Shown: positions 34,122-45,120 of the stretch, in pieces
Numbering within the stretch: the stretch's first letter is position 1
Layout: the number at the start of each line of letters is the position of its first letter
Assembly (NCBI GenBank): GCA_019802505.1
Contig: JAFMOC010000232.1
Location: 675,001 to 739,000, forward strand
Direction: 5' to 3'
Length of the DNA stretch: 64,000 nucleotides
Origin: Corydoras sp. C115
Lineage: Eukaryota; Chordata; Actinopteri; Siluriformes; Callichthyidae
The notes under the pieces: generated by a model
What the model saw: only the letters and a program-made list of their open reading frames with translations
What the model was told of the DNA's origin: nothing
The model's database searches: none
Made by a program: the position numbers and the translations under genes

Positions 34122-35687
34122 GATATTCTGGCGCGACCGTCGCGGTTACCTTGTGTGTAGGCGTAGTCGTCCGAGCCGGAGCTGGAGCGGCGGGGGATGT
34201 GGCTGATGTGGCTGCTGCCGCCGGCCGACGTCGCCGAGATGGGCAGGATGGGAGCGGGGGCGCCGTGCTTCTCCCCCTGATCCACGATGTTGAGGAGCGA
34301 CTCGGGTTCCACGGGCGGCGAGGGCGAGCCGGACCCGAGCTGCTGCTGCTGGCCTGGCCCCATTTTCAATTTGATGTAGGCGGAGCTTCCAGGTTGCGGC
34401 GAGGACGAAGGCCTGGGCCGGGCCCCGCCCAGGTAGACGCCGGGATGGAAGTTGGAGCCCGGAGGCGCCGTCATGCAGATGGCCCTCGAGGGGGAGCTCG
34501 GGGAGGAACTAGTGGGCATGTAGAGCGTGCCCTGGGACGTGTGTATGGGGGAGTTGCTACGCGGCCGGCCCTCCAGCGTGATCTCGATCTGGTTCTTCAG
34601 GGAGCCTTTGGAGGGCATGTAGGGTCGGTAGGAGACATGTTGGTAGGGCAGGCTGGGTAGGGTAGGGGGGCTGATGGGTAAAAACGCATGATGCTGAGGG
34701 GAGCTGTACGGCGACTGGTAGGTGGGCGTGCTGTAGGGTGATGGAGCATACACGGGGGTGCCCGAGGGGGCCCAGGGTGAGGGCTGGGGGCTCTGAGAGG
34801 GCGAGGGCCGCATGTACAGCGTGTTGCCACTGTTTCCATAAGCTCCCGGCGGAAGCTGGAGCGCCTGCGGTGCCGACGGAATGTTCGTGGAGAGGGCCAG
34901 CGTGATGGGGGTCATGTAGCGCGCCGGCACCTGGTTGTAGGTGGGCGAGATGCCTTGCACGGCGGGGGGAGGAGTGGGAGTGTTCGCCGGACGCCCCTGT
35001 TCGGCCATGAAATAGGCGTTGTACCCGGTGTTCGAGTTCGCGTTGGTGCCCTCGGTGGGGGGGAAACCTCCCACGCTGATGTGAAGCATGCGGTTGCGGC
35101 TCAGCTGCACCTCCTCGGGACTGTGGTACTCCTCGTACAGGTAACGGCTGCTCTCCTGAGCCAGCAGGTGGCAGCACACTTCGAGGTTGTTGTTATTCTA
35201 GAGAGAGAAAGCACATCCACATTATGGACAGTGGAACAATAATGCATATGTGTGTGTGTGATCCATAATGAGGGGATAGTGCCCCCGCTCACCCGACTGA
35301 TTTAATTACACTATACCTAAAATCTTCCAAAGGTTTTAACAACCCGAGGAAAGAGGGAGGAGGTTTTTAAGGACATGACAAAGACCAAATACCCAGCATG
35401 CACCATGACAGGAGCTTCAACACAAACACAGCAGCCATGACTCAGCACTCAGTGTCAGGTATCAGGGTTCCCGTCTCTTTGTTTCCCTTTGAACATCAAT
35501 TATTGAGCAAACAGTGCAGCGAGTGGAACTCGGACGATGTGGAGGCGAGCCCAGCGTGGTGCACTGCGCTCGCCACTGCGCTGACCTGCAGGAGGTACTG
35601 AGACACGACGTTCTCTGGGATCTCGGGGAAGCGCTGCTTCAGGTCCTGCAGGACGTTGTAGTCCAACTGCGGCCCCCCCTGCGCCAT
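31912..35687 (-). CDS. tab3: TAK1-binding protein 3 (TAB3)
   Basis: Adaptor that binds K63-linked ubiquitin and activates the TAK1 (MAP3K7) kinase in IL-1/TNF/TLR signalling to NF-kB and JNK. Coding exons on the minus strand: 35687-35586, 35197-34150, 33552-33392, 32779-32686, 32435-32352, 32072-31912; 1650 nt, 549 aa. Residues 1-55 are the CUE domain (LDYNVLQDLKQRFPEIPENV; SRYLYEEYHSP). A Pro/Ser-rich middle follows, then SSSGSDDYAYTQALLLHQRA and a coiled coil (about 385-470). The C-terminus has the TAK1-binding-type segment FDPKAMNNFYDNIQPGP and an NZF zinc finger with WNCESC...NRCEQCEMPRYT. The NZF end favours TAB3 over TAB2. It is shorter than the human protein (712 aa by memory), mainly in the middle. 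The 5' UTR reaches a 3' splice site at 35757, so a noncoding first exon lies upstream. Confidence 0.96.
32990..33334 (+). mobile_element. DANA/Mermaid-like SINE in tab3 intron
   Basis: Antisense to tab3, between its coding exons 3 and 4. Flanked by GTTTCTTTAAG at 32978-32988 and 33335-33345. Confidence 0.92.
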
Positions 35688-35782
35688 GCTGAGGCCACGC
35701 GCCGCCTTACTGAGCCCGCAGCCGGCAGGCCGACAGCTGCCGTTCTCTCATCACCTGAGAACAGACCGAAACAATGACATCA

Positions 35783-35817
<35 letters not shown>

Positions 35818-36699
35818 CTCTCAAACCCAGACACAAGAGTTCACGGTCCTGAAACAGCGAATGACAAAAAGCCTTCCGTCCGGCCTGAGCCCCGGAGACG
35901 AGCCTCCGCAGCGACGGTGCAGCAGGAGCATATGGTGCACTGCAAGAGGGAGCGACGCCTGGAAATCTGCTGCTCGGCAAAAACAAGAGCGTCTGCGCAG
36001 GGCGGCCCTCCTGCACGACGAGCCTAATCTCAACACGAGATTTAAACGCACAAATCGACCGATTACACCAAACCATGAGCACGTTCTCCGACCGTCAGCT
36101 CCTGTGTCGCTTTATACTGAGAAATAAACCTCTTGTGAATAATTAAAAAATACAGAAATAATCAGGTTCACGATTAAAACATTACCGTCAGAGCCATGCA
36201 GCCACCCAATCACTGACACAACCCTGCGGGAGAGCCGGGTGGTGCTACAGGTCCGACCGGGCCCGCGGTGAACACAAAGGGTTCCATCAGAGCGAATGGG
36301 AGGAACCTTTTCATTCAAAAAGCAGATACAAACGAGAGAAATGCAGCAGGGCCATCGGACTCGTCCCTGCGCTCCCCCCTCACGCTTTACTGCGGGATGC
36401 CGATTTAAAACGCAGAATAAAATGTAACCCTGTATGATGTGCTATTATAAGAAACCCTGTTCCAGAGAAGGAGCAGCAGCCACGGCTCTGATTTCAGATT
36501 TCACTCAGATTCCACGGCTGAGAAAGCTGTACAGAACACTGTTACGGCATCGCCTTCACCTGATTCTTACAAAATAAAGCTGCCTGGACGTCAATTTGGT
36601 CAGAAAAAAAAACAAAAAAAAACAATGACAGACAGTTTTGTAAAAAATTCGTAAAACAATTCTACCCACAAGTTCATTTTACATTGATATATTCTTTCA

Positions 36700-37021
36700 T
36701 TCATTATCTTCCGCTTTATCCTCTATTAGGGTTGCGGGGGGGGGGGGGGGGGGGGGGGAGAGAACGTTTCAGGCGCTGGGCAGATACACCCAGGACAGGA
36801 CGCCAATCTATCGCTGGACACACACTCACTCACTCACACATACACACTCTATATGGGGCAATTTGAAGAACTCAGTTGACTTGATCCATGTTTTTGGACT
36901 GTGGGAGGAAACCCACGCGGACATGGGGAGAACATGGAAACTCCACCCAGATGGGGATTCGAACCGGGAATCCCTAGTGCTGAGAGGAGAACATGCTAAA
37001 CCACTAAGCCACCGTGCCGCC
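36700..37021 (-). mobile_element. Antisense DANA/Mermaid-like SINE
   Basis: Has a G tract of about 22 at 36737-36758 and lacks part of the neighbouring GTTCCCCATGCCCATCC segment. Its right flank is the duplicated block described at 37022-37255. Confidence 0.88.
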
Positions 37022-37255
37022 CACATTGATATATTATTATTGATATTATTGGCCGGCGATATGTTTTTAAATTTTTTCATACTTTAAATCTGCATGATTT
37101 TGACAGGAACATTTTAATGGAGAGCAAAAATAACGAAAGATATTTAAAGTGTGTGTTTAATTTTCTAAAACGGCCCAAGAGCAAAGAAAACTGAACGTTT
37201 TGATTTGTTATTTTGACTTTTGTGAAAAAAGTTTTTTATCATTTTTATTTTATTT
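37022..37255 (+). repeat. Duplicated block, copy 1 (partner at 39415-39650)
   Basis: About 235 bp starting CATTGATATATTATTATTG, shared with 39415-39650 at high identity, including TTTTGACAGGAACATTTTAA and GGCCCAAGAGCAAAGAAAAC. Both copies lie immediately after an antisense SINE head ending CCGTGCCGCC. Confidence 0.9.
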
Positions 37256-38482
37256 TTTTTGCAGGTTCATAGCTGCAACATTTTATCATTTTGACGAGAG
37301 ATATTTTTATAGCAAGCAAAGTATTTGAAGTGATATAAAGTTTAAGTTTAATATTATTTATTGTGGAATATTATTCCTATTCTGAAAACATTTACTTTTA
37401 GTGAGTTCTATAAATGTTTATCCTGCAAACTAAAGTATAATAATAATAATAATAATAATAAATAATAATAATAATAATAATAAATTATCAAATTATTAAA
37501 ACAGCTGAATCATAACATCAGCTGTACGGTGGACCGTGATAAACACGACATACCATACAGGATGCAGCTGCCAAGCAACTGTACTTATTATATACTTATG
37601 TTATATATTATATATTATATTATATACTTATGTTTAAATAAACGCACGGAAGAGTTCAAATCTTATTTCAGAATAAAATGGTGACAGAATGATTAGCACT
37701 GTACGGAACGACGTGATGTCCCGTACAAAAAGCGCGTTTCAGAGCAAAAACACCGCCTTTGATGACGTCACATCGACGCAAAAATGTTCAAATTAGGATT
37801 AAAAAAAAAAAAAACACAAAAAACACAGCGATCGATTATTTATACCACAAAAAAAACCCCGACATGTCTGATTAATGTGACCGACCGACGCGTCGTGATT
37901 TAAATTGTTTATTAATGTCGTCTCGTCAGTCGGAGGTTAATTTTGAGACAGAAATAAGGATTTAATGTCGTTCTTTTACCTTAAGGTTACTTCCGATCGA
38001 CAGGTAGCTCTGTGTCGGCGCCGTCGCTAAGCTAATTAGCCGATCAGGCTGCTGTCGCCTTCCCTCATGTTTATAATAAACCGATTAATTTTCACGACGC
38101 GGTTCTACGAATTAAACAGCAGAACAATTTTGGAGAACATTTCGCGCTCGTTTATTTCATTTGCTGAACATCGCTGCTCTTCTCCCCCAAGTGCATTTGA
38201 CAGATCGGGCCGCTGTTCAATCCGGAGCGAAGGGCACTTAGTAGTGCGTCAGAACGTAACTCCAGTTTGGGTTTAGGGCACACTAGGTAGTGAGCAGGCA
38301 TGTTATTGGTCCCGCTGACAGGTTGCTCTTTCGACTTCGTCACCGCAGATGATATTCGTCTGAAAAAACGTCTGAATATCGTCGCTCACGAAGTGAATTC
38401 TATAATAATAAAAACGTTCGCTGCTTAATTCACAAGAAAAGACGAAGCTCTAACAGCTGGCGTGCCGAACAGGAAACACCGA

Positions 38483-38591
38483 CCGCGTCCCAAAGCGCGC
38501 ACCGCGGCGTGACAGACTAGTGGACTTCCAGGTATTGTCCTGACGACGCAGGCGCACTATCTAGTGCGGCAGTGCGCGATTTGGGACGCGG
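38483..38591. mobile_element. Short palindromic MITE-like element near the tab3 promoter
   Basis: Left end CCGCGTCCCAAAGCGCGCAC and right end GTGCGCGATTTGGGACGCGG are inverted repeats with one mismatch over 20 bp. The inside has ACTATCTAGTGCGGCAGTG. A related fragment with CACTAGGTAGTGAGCAGGC lies near 38280. Confidence 0.6.
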
Positions 38592-38904
38592 CCCTGGCAC
38601 AAAACAAACCAGCGGTATTAGGACGATATTCCCACCGTGAGTCGGTTCAGCGGCGCCGTGGAATTCCGGTGCAGGCTCCGCGAGAGGTCGTTCACGAGCC
38701 CCGGGGTTGTGACGTCATCCAAAAAGCCGACAGATAAATGAGGGTCAGTGAAACTGGAAACGGGCTGGACGCTCAACTAACACCAGCCGCGGCTGCGTCT
38801 TAATCTCGTTCTGTAGTCCTTTTTGCCGATGGAGTATCGGTATCCCGTACACGGGGCCAGTGCTGCCACCCTGTGGACTGGGGAAGGCATGTGCGCACCC
38901 ATCC

Positions 38905-38989
38905 GTCCATCCATTATCTTTATTATTAAAGGGGGGGGGGCAGATACACCCAGGACAGGATGCCAATCTATCGCTGGGCACACACTCAC

Positions 38990-39033
<44 letters not shown>

Positions 39034-39414
39034 TCTATATGGAGCAATTTGGAGAACTCAATTGACTTGATCCATGTTTTTGGCCTGTGGGAGGAAACCG
39101 GAGAACCCGGAGGAAACCCACGCGGACACGGGGAGAACATGGAAACTCCACCCAGATGGGGATTCGAACCTGGAATCCCTAGTGCTGAGAGGAGAACATG
39201 CAAAACCACTAAGCCACCGCTATATGGGGCAATTTGGAGAATTCAATTGACCTCGATCCATGTTTTTGGACTGTGGGAGGAAACCGGAGAACCCGGGGGA
39301 AACCCATGCGGACACGGGGAGAACATGCAAACTCCACCCAGATGGGGATTCGAACCTGGAATCCCCAGCGCTGAGGGGAGAACATGCTAAACCACTAAGC
39401 CACCGTGCCGCCCA
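38905..39414 (-). mobile_element. Tandem pair of antisense SINEs
   Basis: The first copy (about 38905-39219) carries a (CT)n(CA)n expansion at 38988-39032. A second, truncated copy (39220-39414) follows directly from CTATATGGGGCAATTTGGAG. Confidence 0.85.
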
Positions 39415-39650
39415 CATCGATATATTATTATTGATATTATTGGCCAGCGATATGTTTTTTTTTGGACCGCGCTCATACTTTAAATCTGTATGATTTTGAC
39501 AGGAACATTTTAATGGAGAGCAAAAATATTGAAAGATATTTAAAGTGTGTGATTATTTTTCTAAAACGGCCCAAGAGCAAAGAAAACTGAACGTTTTGAT
39601 CTGTTATTTTGACTTTTGTGAAAAAAGTTTTTTATCATTTTTATTTTGAG
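39415..39650 (+). repeat. Duplicated block, copy 2
   Basis: Partner of 37022-37255, about 2.4 kb away and in the same orientation. It ends in a short SINE head remnant at about 39648-39690 (AACATGCTAAACCACCAAGC). Confidence 0.9.
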
Positions 39651-40241
39651 GGGGGAACATGCTAAACCACCAAGCCACCGTGCCACCTTCATCTGTTTGA
39701 TTTCATAAATAATTCAGCATTAAATCTAAAAAAACACGTCTGTGTTGTTTGAATTGGAATTAGAAGTTGTACACGTCACGTGCACACAGCAGTTACAGTG
39801 CCGGGATAGTACCCGGCCCCTTTCACCCCCGACATGTCTGATATGTGTTTGTGTAGTGCTGCAAATCAAACTAATACCTGCTTTGTGTGTGTGTGTGTGT
39901 GGGGGGGGGTCCTGATCATCAGAGAACAGAATTAAAGGGGGGCAAACAGAGAAACAGGTGGACTACAGAATGGAACTGTAGAACTACAAACCCCAGCTGT
40001 ACGATCTGTGGAACTTATGAGTTAGTGAACATATAATGGACCGTACTGTGTGTTTAAATATGTAGTTTTTACGGCAGAGAAACGTGATTGTTCTCTGTTA
40101 AAGCCTCACCCTTCTGTCTCAAAGCTCCACCTTCTCCACCAGCAACATTATCACACACACAATCAGGAAACTGTCTCAGTAGGAAATGGTCCGGACCGAA
40201 TCGTGTCTCCTCGCTTTGTTTCTGGGCGTAGTTTTAGGAAA

Positions 40242-43200
40242 ATGGCGTACGTCGTCGTCGATCAGCTGTCGGAGGAGCAGTTTGTGTGTTCCATCTGTCT
40301 GTATCTCTTGAAGGATCCGGTGACCACGCCCTGCGGTCACAGTTTCTGTAAAGTGTGCATCAACGACTGTTGGGATAAAGAGTATCTGAGGGGGGTCTAC
40401 GGCTGCCCTCAGTGTCGGGAGACCTTCACCCCGAGACCTGTCCTGCACAGGAACACCATGCTGACCGAAGTGGTGGACAAGCTGAACAAAGCCAAACTCA
40501 ACGACGCCTCCTCGGCTTCACCTGCGGACTCGCGATCCGAGGAGGTGCCCTGTGACTTCTGCAGCGGAGACTCGGGTAAAGCGGTCAAGTCCTGTCTGAC
40601 CTGTCTGGCCTCCTTCTGCGAAGCCCATCTGAAACCTCACACCGACGTTCCGGTGTTGAGGAAGCACAAGCTGATCGAGGTGACGGCACAACTGCAGGAG
40701 AAGATCTGCCCCAAGCACAACGAGCTGCTCAAGATCTTCTGTCACAGCTGTCAGAGCAACATCTGCACGTTATGCCTGCTGGATAAGCACAGGGGTCACA
40801 GCGCGGTCTCGTCCGAAAACGAGAAGCCCGGAGCGCAGGTGAGAACGAGGGAGCCGTTAGAGACGATCGACTCCGGCGGTGAGACTGATTCGTTAACCTT
40901 TCACACTCAGATCAGCGGAGGGATTTTTTGAAACGCTTGTGCAAAATAATAACGACCCGGAGAAACCTGTTGTTACACACCTGACTGACACACACCCGCC
41001 GGACCGGTCTGTGGACTCGCCGAGCGACACCCAGCTCGACTCATTCACCCACCGAACCGGCGCTTAGATATCTCTGCTGCATTCAGAAAATTCATTATAA
41101 TGGGTTTTTTTTGTTTTTGTTTTTTTGAACAGGCGGAACCGAAAGAAGGACAATCGTCCCTGAGAACCCAGGAGAAGCAAAAACAAGTGCAGGAGCTGAG
41201 ACAGACGATCCTCAGTATTAAAGTAAGATTAAGACACACTAAAGATAAAGTCTGGTTTAATGCTGACGCGCCTTTTATTACATAACAAACCCATCCATCT
41301 ATTATCTTCCGCTTCATCCTCTATTAGGGTCGTGGGGGGGGGGGGGTTCCCCATGCCCATCCAGGGGAGAACGTTTCGGGCGCTGGACAGATACACCCAG
41401 GACAGGGCGCCAATCTATCGCTGGGTACACACTCACTCACACATACACTCTATATGGGGCAATTTGGAGAACTCAATTGACTTGATCCATGTTTTTGGAC
41501 TGTGGGAGGAAACCGGAGAACCCGGAGGAAACCCACGCGGACACGGGGAGAACATGGAAACTCTACCCAGATGGGGATTCGAACCAGGAATCCCTAGCGC
41601 TGAGAGGAGAACATGCTAAACACTAAGCCACCGTGCCGCCCACAGTTGCATTTAATCATCCATTATCTTCCGCTTTATCCTCTATTAGGGTCGCGGGGAG
41701 GTTCCCCATGCCCATCCAGGGGAGAACGATTAGGGCGCTGGGCAGATACACCCAGGACAGGGGGGCAATCTATCACTGGACACACACTCACTCACACACA
41801 CACACACACACACACTCTATATGGGGCAATTTGGAGAACTCAATTGACTCGATCCATGTTTTTGGTCTGTGGGAGGAAACCGGAGAACCCGGAGGAAACC
41901 CACGCAGACACGGGGAGAACATGGAAACTCCACCCAGATTGGGATTCGACCCGGGAATCCCTAACGCCGAGAGGAGAACATGCCAAACACTAAGCCACCA
42001 TGCCGCCCCCATAACAAACCCAGTCATGTTATTATGGAGCTCAGCAGCATTACGTGCTGCTCTGCTGAGTCCTAACTGACGTCTGAAGCTCCGGATTCTG
42101 ATCTGAAGCTAAACTAACTAAACTAACTAAACTAACTAAACTAACTAAACTAACTAAACTAACTCAGTTTGTTGTCAGCTGAATCACGGTGGTGTTTGTT
42201 CTCGTGCCTCTGAATCTCCCGACAGCAAAGCGCAGGGCGAGCGGCGGACGAAAGCGAGATGATATTTACAGAAATCATCAGCTTATTGGAGGACAAGTTC
42301 CGTAAAGTGATGCGGCTGATCCAAGATCAGGAGACGGAGGAGCTGTGGCGAGCAGAACGCCTCCTGCAGAACGCGGAGCAGGAGGTCGGCGAATTCCGGA
42401 AAGGCTCAGAGTTTCCAAACTCACAGGATCAAACCCAATTTCAGGTAAAGTTTAAGTTCAGAAATGAATTTACACAGCGCTTTTTACAATCCTACATCGT
42501 CACAGTGCTGTAAACCTTTAAACCCCCAAACGAGCAAGCCAAAGCAACAGCGGCAAGACAAAACTCCCTGTTCTGTTGTTATTTTAAGGAAGAAACCTTG
42601 TGAGGGGCGGTACGGTGGCTTAGTGTATAGTTTAGCATGTTCTCCTCTCAGTACTAGGGATTCCCGGTTCGAATCCCCATCTGGGTGGAGTTTCCATGTT
42701 CTCCCCGTGTCCGCGTGGGTTTCCTCCGGGTTCTCCGGTTTCCTCCCACAGTCCAAAAACATGGATCAAGTCAATTGAGTTCTCCAAATTGCCCCATATA
42801 GAGTGTGTGTGTGTGAGTGAGTGTGTGCCCAGCGATGGATTAGCGTCCTGTCCTGGGTGTATCTGCCCAGCGCCCGAAACGTTCTGCCCTAGATGGGCAT
42901 GGGGAACCCCCCCCCCACCGCGACCCTAATAGAGGATAAAGCGGAAGATAATGAATGAATGAATGAAACCTTGTGAGGACCGAAGCTCAGTGGGGGACTC
43001 ATCCTCCTTGAGCAGGGGGGCAGCATCAATGGTCATGTGACCTGTATTTAACAATTATAAACTATATAAGTCCATTGAGGGCGTCCTGAAGGACCGCCGG
43101 TCCAATAGAAATCCAGGTTCCAGAACCATGAATGAAGAGCTGGCCACACCTCCAAAAGGTGTGGAACGTGGAACAGACCTAAAGTCTGTTCCACGTGGCT

Positions 43201-44476
43201 CTGAAGATCCGATCTTCTGAGGTAGAACCCCTGAGTAAAGCCTTCTATCCCTCTCTCTGTAGAGTTTCCCGTTCATCATGCCGACCTTCATGATCAGCAA
43301 GCATCACACTTTTGATGGACTTAGAAAATCTCTAGCGGATCTGAAGGAGCACGTTGAGATGTTCTGCAAGCAGGAACTGAATGAGATCCCTTCCGACGGT
43401 AAGAGGACGGGTCCTGCAGGGTACCGTACACCTCGAACTGTTTACTTTCACCAAAGTTTCAGCTCATTTAATGTTTCTGTCTGGAAGCTACGAAGCGTGA
43501 ACATGGAGAGGGGCGCAGCCGCCAAATCCTGAGCTCTCAGCGGGATCCTGAGGTAAAAAAGATAGAACTATCCAGAAGGATCCCTCCAAAAGGTACTGCG
43601 TGTTTTCCTGAAGTAGAGTGTCATCCATCCATTATCTTCTGCTGTATCCTCTATTAGGGTCGCGGGGGGGGGGGGTTCCCCATGTCCATCCAGGGGAGAA
43701 CGTTTCGGGCGCTGGGCAAATACACCCAGGACAGGACGCCAATCTATCGCTGGACACACACTCGCTCACACATACACACTCTATATGGGGCAATTTGGAG
43801 AACTCAAGAGAATTGACTTGATCAATGTTTTTGGACTGTGCGAGGAAACCGGAGAACCCGGAGGAAACCCACGCGGACACGGGGAGAACATGGAAACTCC
43901 ACCCAGATGGGGATTCGAACCGGGAATCCCTGGTGCTGAGAGGAGAACATGCTAAACCACTAAGCCACCCTGCCATACCTGAATTAGAGCTTATTTTATT
44001 TATTTAGTTAGTCTTTGGGCGGCACGATGTCTTAGTGGTTGGCATGTTCTCCTCTCAACACTAGGGATTCCCGGTTCGAATCCCCATCTGGGTGGAGTTT
44101 GCATGTTCTCCCCATGGGTTTCTTCCGGGTTCTCTGGTTTCCTCCCACAGTCCAAAATCATGGATCAAGTCAATTGAGTTCTCCAAATTGCCCCATATAG
44201 AGTGTGTCTGTGTGAGTGAGTGTGTGCCCAGTGATAGATTGGCGTCCTGTCCTGGGTGTATCTGCCCAGCGCCCGAAATGTTCTCTCCTGGATGGGCATG
44301 GGGAACCCCCCCCCCCCCCCGTGTCCCTAATAGAGGATAAAGCTGAAGGTAATGGATGGTCTTTTTTGAAACTGCACATCGTCTGATTTTTGTGTTTATT
44401 TTACAGTTCCACTGGTTCAGGAACTTTCACCTGCAGAACCAACGAGCAGAGAGGATTTTCTGCAGTGTATGTCTGC

Positions 44477-44510
<34 letters not shown>

Positions 44511-45120
44511 AACTTTTTTTTCTCCTTGGTTGTTTGTATTCCACGTTCTTCATTCAGATCTGGGTTTTCGTTCTACAGATTACACTCCTCTGACCCTGGA
44601 CGCCAACACGGCGCATCCGCAGATCATTCTATCCGAGAACAACAGAGTGGGAACCTGGACTCAGACACCGCAGTCGTGTCCCGACGTCCCGGAACGTTTC
44701 GACAGCTCTTATCAGGTTTTATCTAAAGAGCGTGTGTGTGGACGCAGCTACTGGGAGGTGGAGTGGCTGAAGCTCGTGAGCATCGCAGTGTCATATAAAG
44801 GAATCATCAGGAAAGCGGGGGGCAACCAGGGTGCATTCGGAGGCAACAACCAGTCATGGAGTCTGATGTGCTCTACATCCAGCTCACCCAGTTTCTATCA
44901 CAAGGCCTGGTCTTCTGAGCTCGACGTCCCCTTGTCCTACAGAATAGGCGTGTATGTGGATTTTGATGCGGGAGTTTTGGCGTTTTATGGCGTCACTGAC
45001 ACCATGAACCTCATCCACAAAGTTCAGACCCAGTTCACTCAAGCGCTCTACGCTGGGTTCAGCATCAATGGAGGATCTCTGAGAGTTTGTGACGTAAGTC
45101 TCTTCCGTATAAAGATATGA
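40242..45120 (+). CDS. finTRIM-type tripartite-motif protein
   Basis: RING E3 ubiquitin ligase of the fish TRIM expansion; relatives act in antiviral and inflammatory signalling. Coding exons: 40242-40838, 41133-41222, 42226-42444, 43263-43398, 44407-44466, 44579-45120; 1644 nt, 547 aa. The RING (about 16-62) has CSICL...PCGHSFCKVCI...CPQC. Two B-boxes follow (CDFCSGDSGKAVKSCLTC and KICPKHNELLKIFCHSCQ). The coiled coil spans about 200-330. The linker PAEPTSREDFLQY leads into PRY-SPRY (368-547), with LTLDANTAHPQIILSENN, RSYWEVEW and LSYRIGVYVDFDAGVLAFYG. The six-exon structure with short linker exons is typical of finTRIMs. The ATG at 40242 fits the family start; an in-frame ATG at 40050 would add an implausible extension. 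The last intron is only 112 bp and contains (AC)n and a T tract. The exact family member cannot be assigned. Confidence 0.9.
41294..42009 (-). mobile_element. SINE dimer within one target-site duplication
   Basis: Two antisense copies (41294-41641 and 41655-42009), joined by CACAGTTGCATTTAATC, lie between CATAACAAACCCA at 41281-41293 and the same 13 bp at 42010-42022. They are in finTRIM intron 2. Confidence 0.88.
42111..42166 (+). repeat. 9-bp AACTAAACT tandem repeat
   Basis: About six tandem copies of AACTAAACT in finTRIM intron 2, ending about 60 bp before the exon 3 acceptor. Confidence 0.9.
42605..42964 (+). mobile_element. SINE inserted into another repeat, 13-bp duplication
   Basis: Sense copy bracketed by GAAACCTTGTGAG at 42592-42604 and 42965-42977. 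The flanks are antisense halves of the repeat seen at 12655-12965. Confidence 0.94.
43622..43976 (-). mobile_element. Antisense DANA/Mermaid-like SINE
   Basis: Full-length, in finTRIM intron 4. Flanks CCTGAAGTAGAG (about 43609) and CCTGAATTAGAG (about 43978) are a probable diverged target-site duplication. Confidence 0.88.
44017..44354 (+). mobile_element. Sense DANA/Mermaid-like SINE
   Basis: Near full-length, ending about 50 bp upstream of the 60-nt linker exon of the finTRIM gene. Confidence 0.88.

Larger units (their letters stand above)
35757..40241. other. tab3 5' intron/promoter and intergenic region to the finTRIM gene
   Basis: Contains the (TC)n tract at 35790-35814, a SINE, AT-rich sequence with (TAA)n at 37438-37483, and a CpG-rich probable tab3 first exon and promoter at about 37.98-38.75 kb (candidate minus-strand donor CTTAAG/GTAAAA near 37977). 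A palindromic MITE, a SINE pair and the duplicated block at 39415-39650 follow. No protein-coding exon is convincing. Confidence 0.5.

Noticed and set aside
40050..40241. Upstream in-frame ATG extending the finTRIM protein by 64 residues
   Set aside because: The extension has no TRIM similarity, while the ATG at 40242 starts directly before the RING as in the family.
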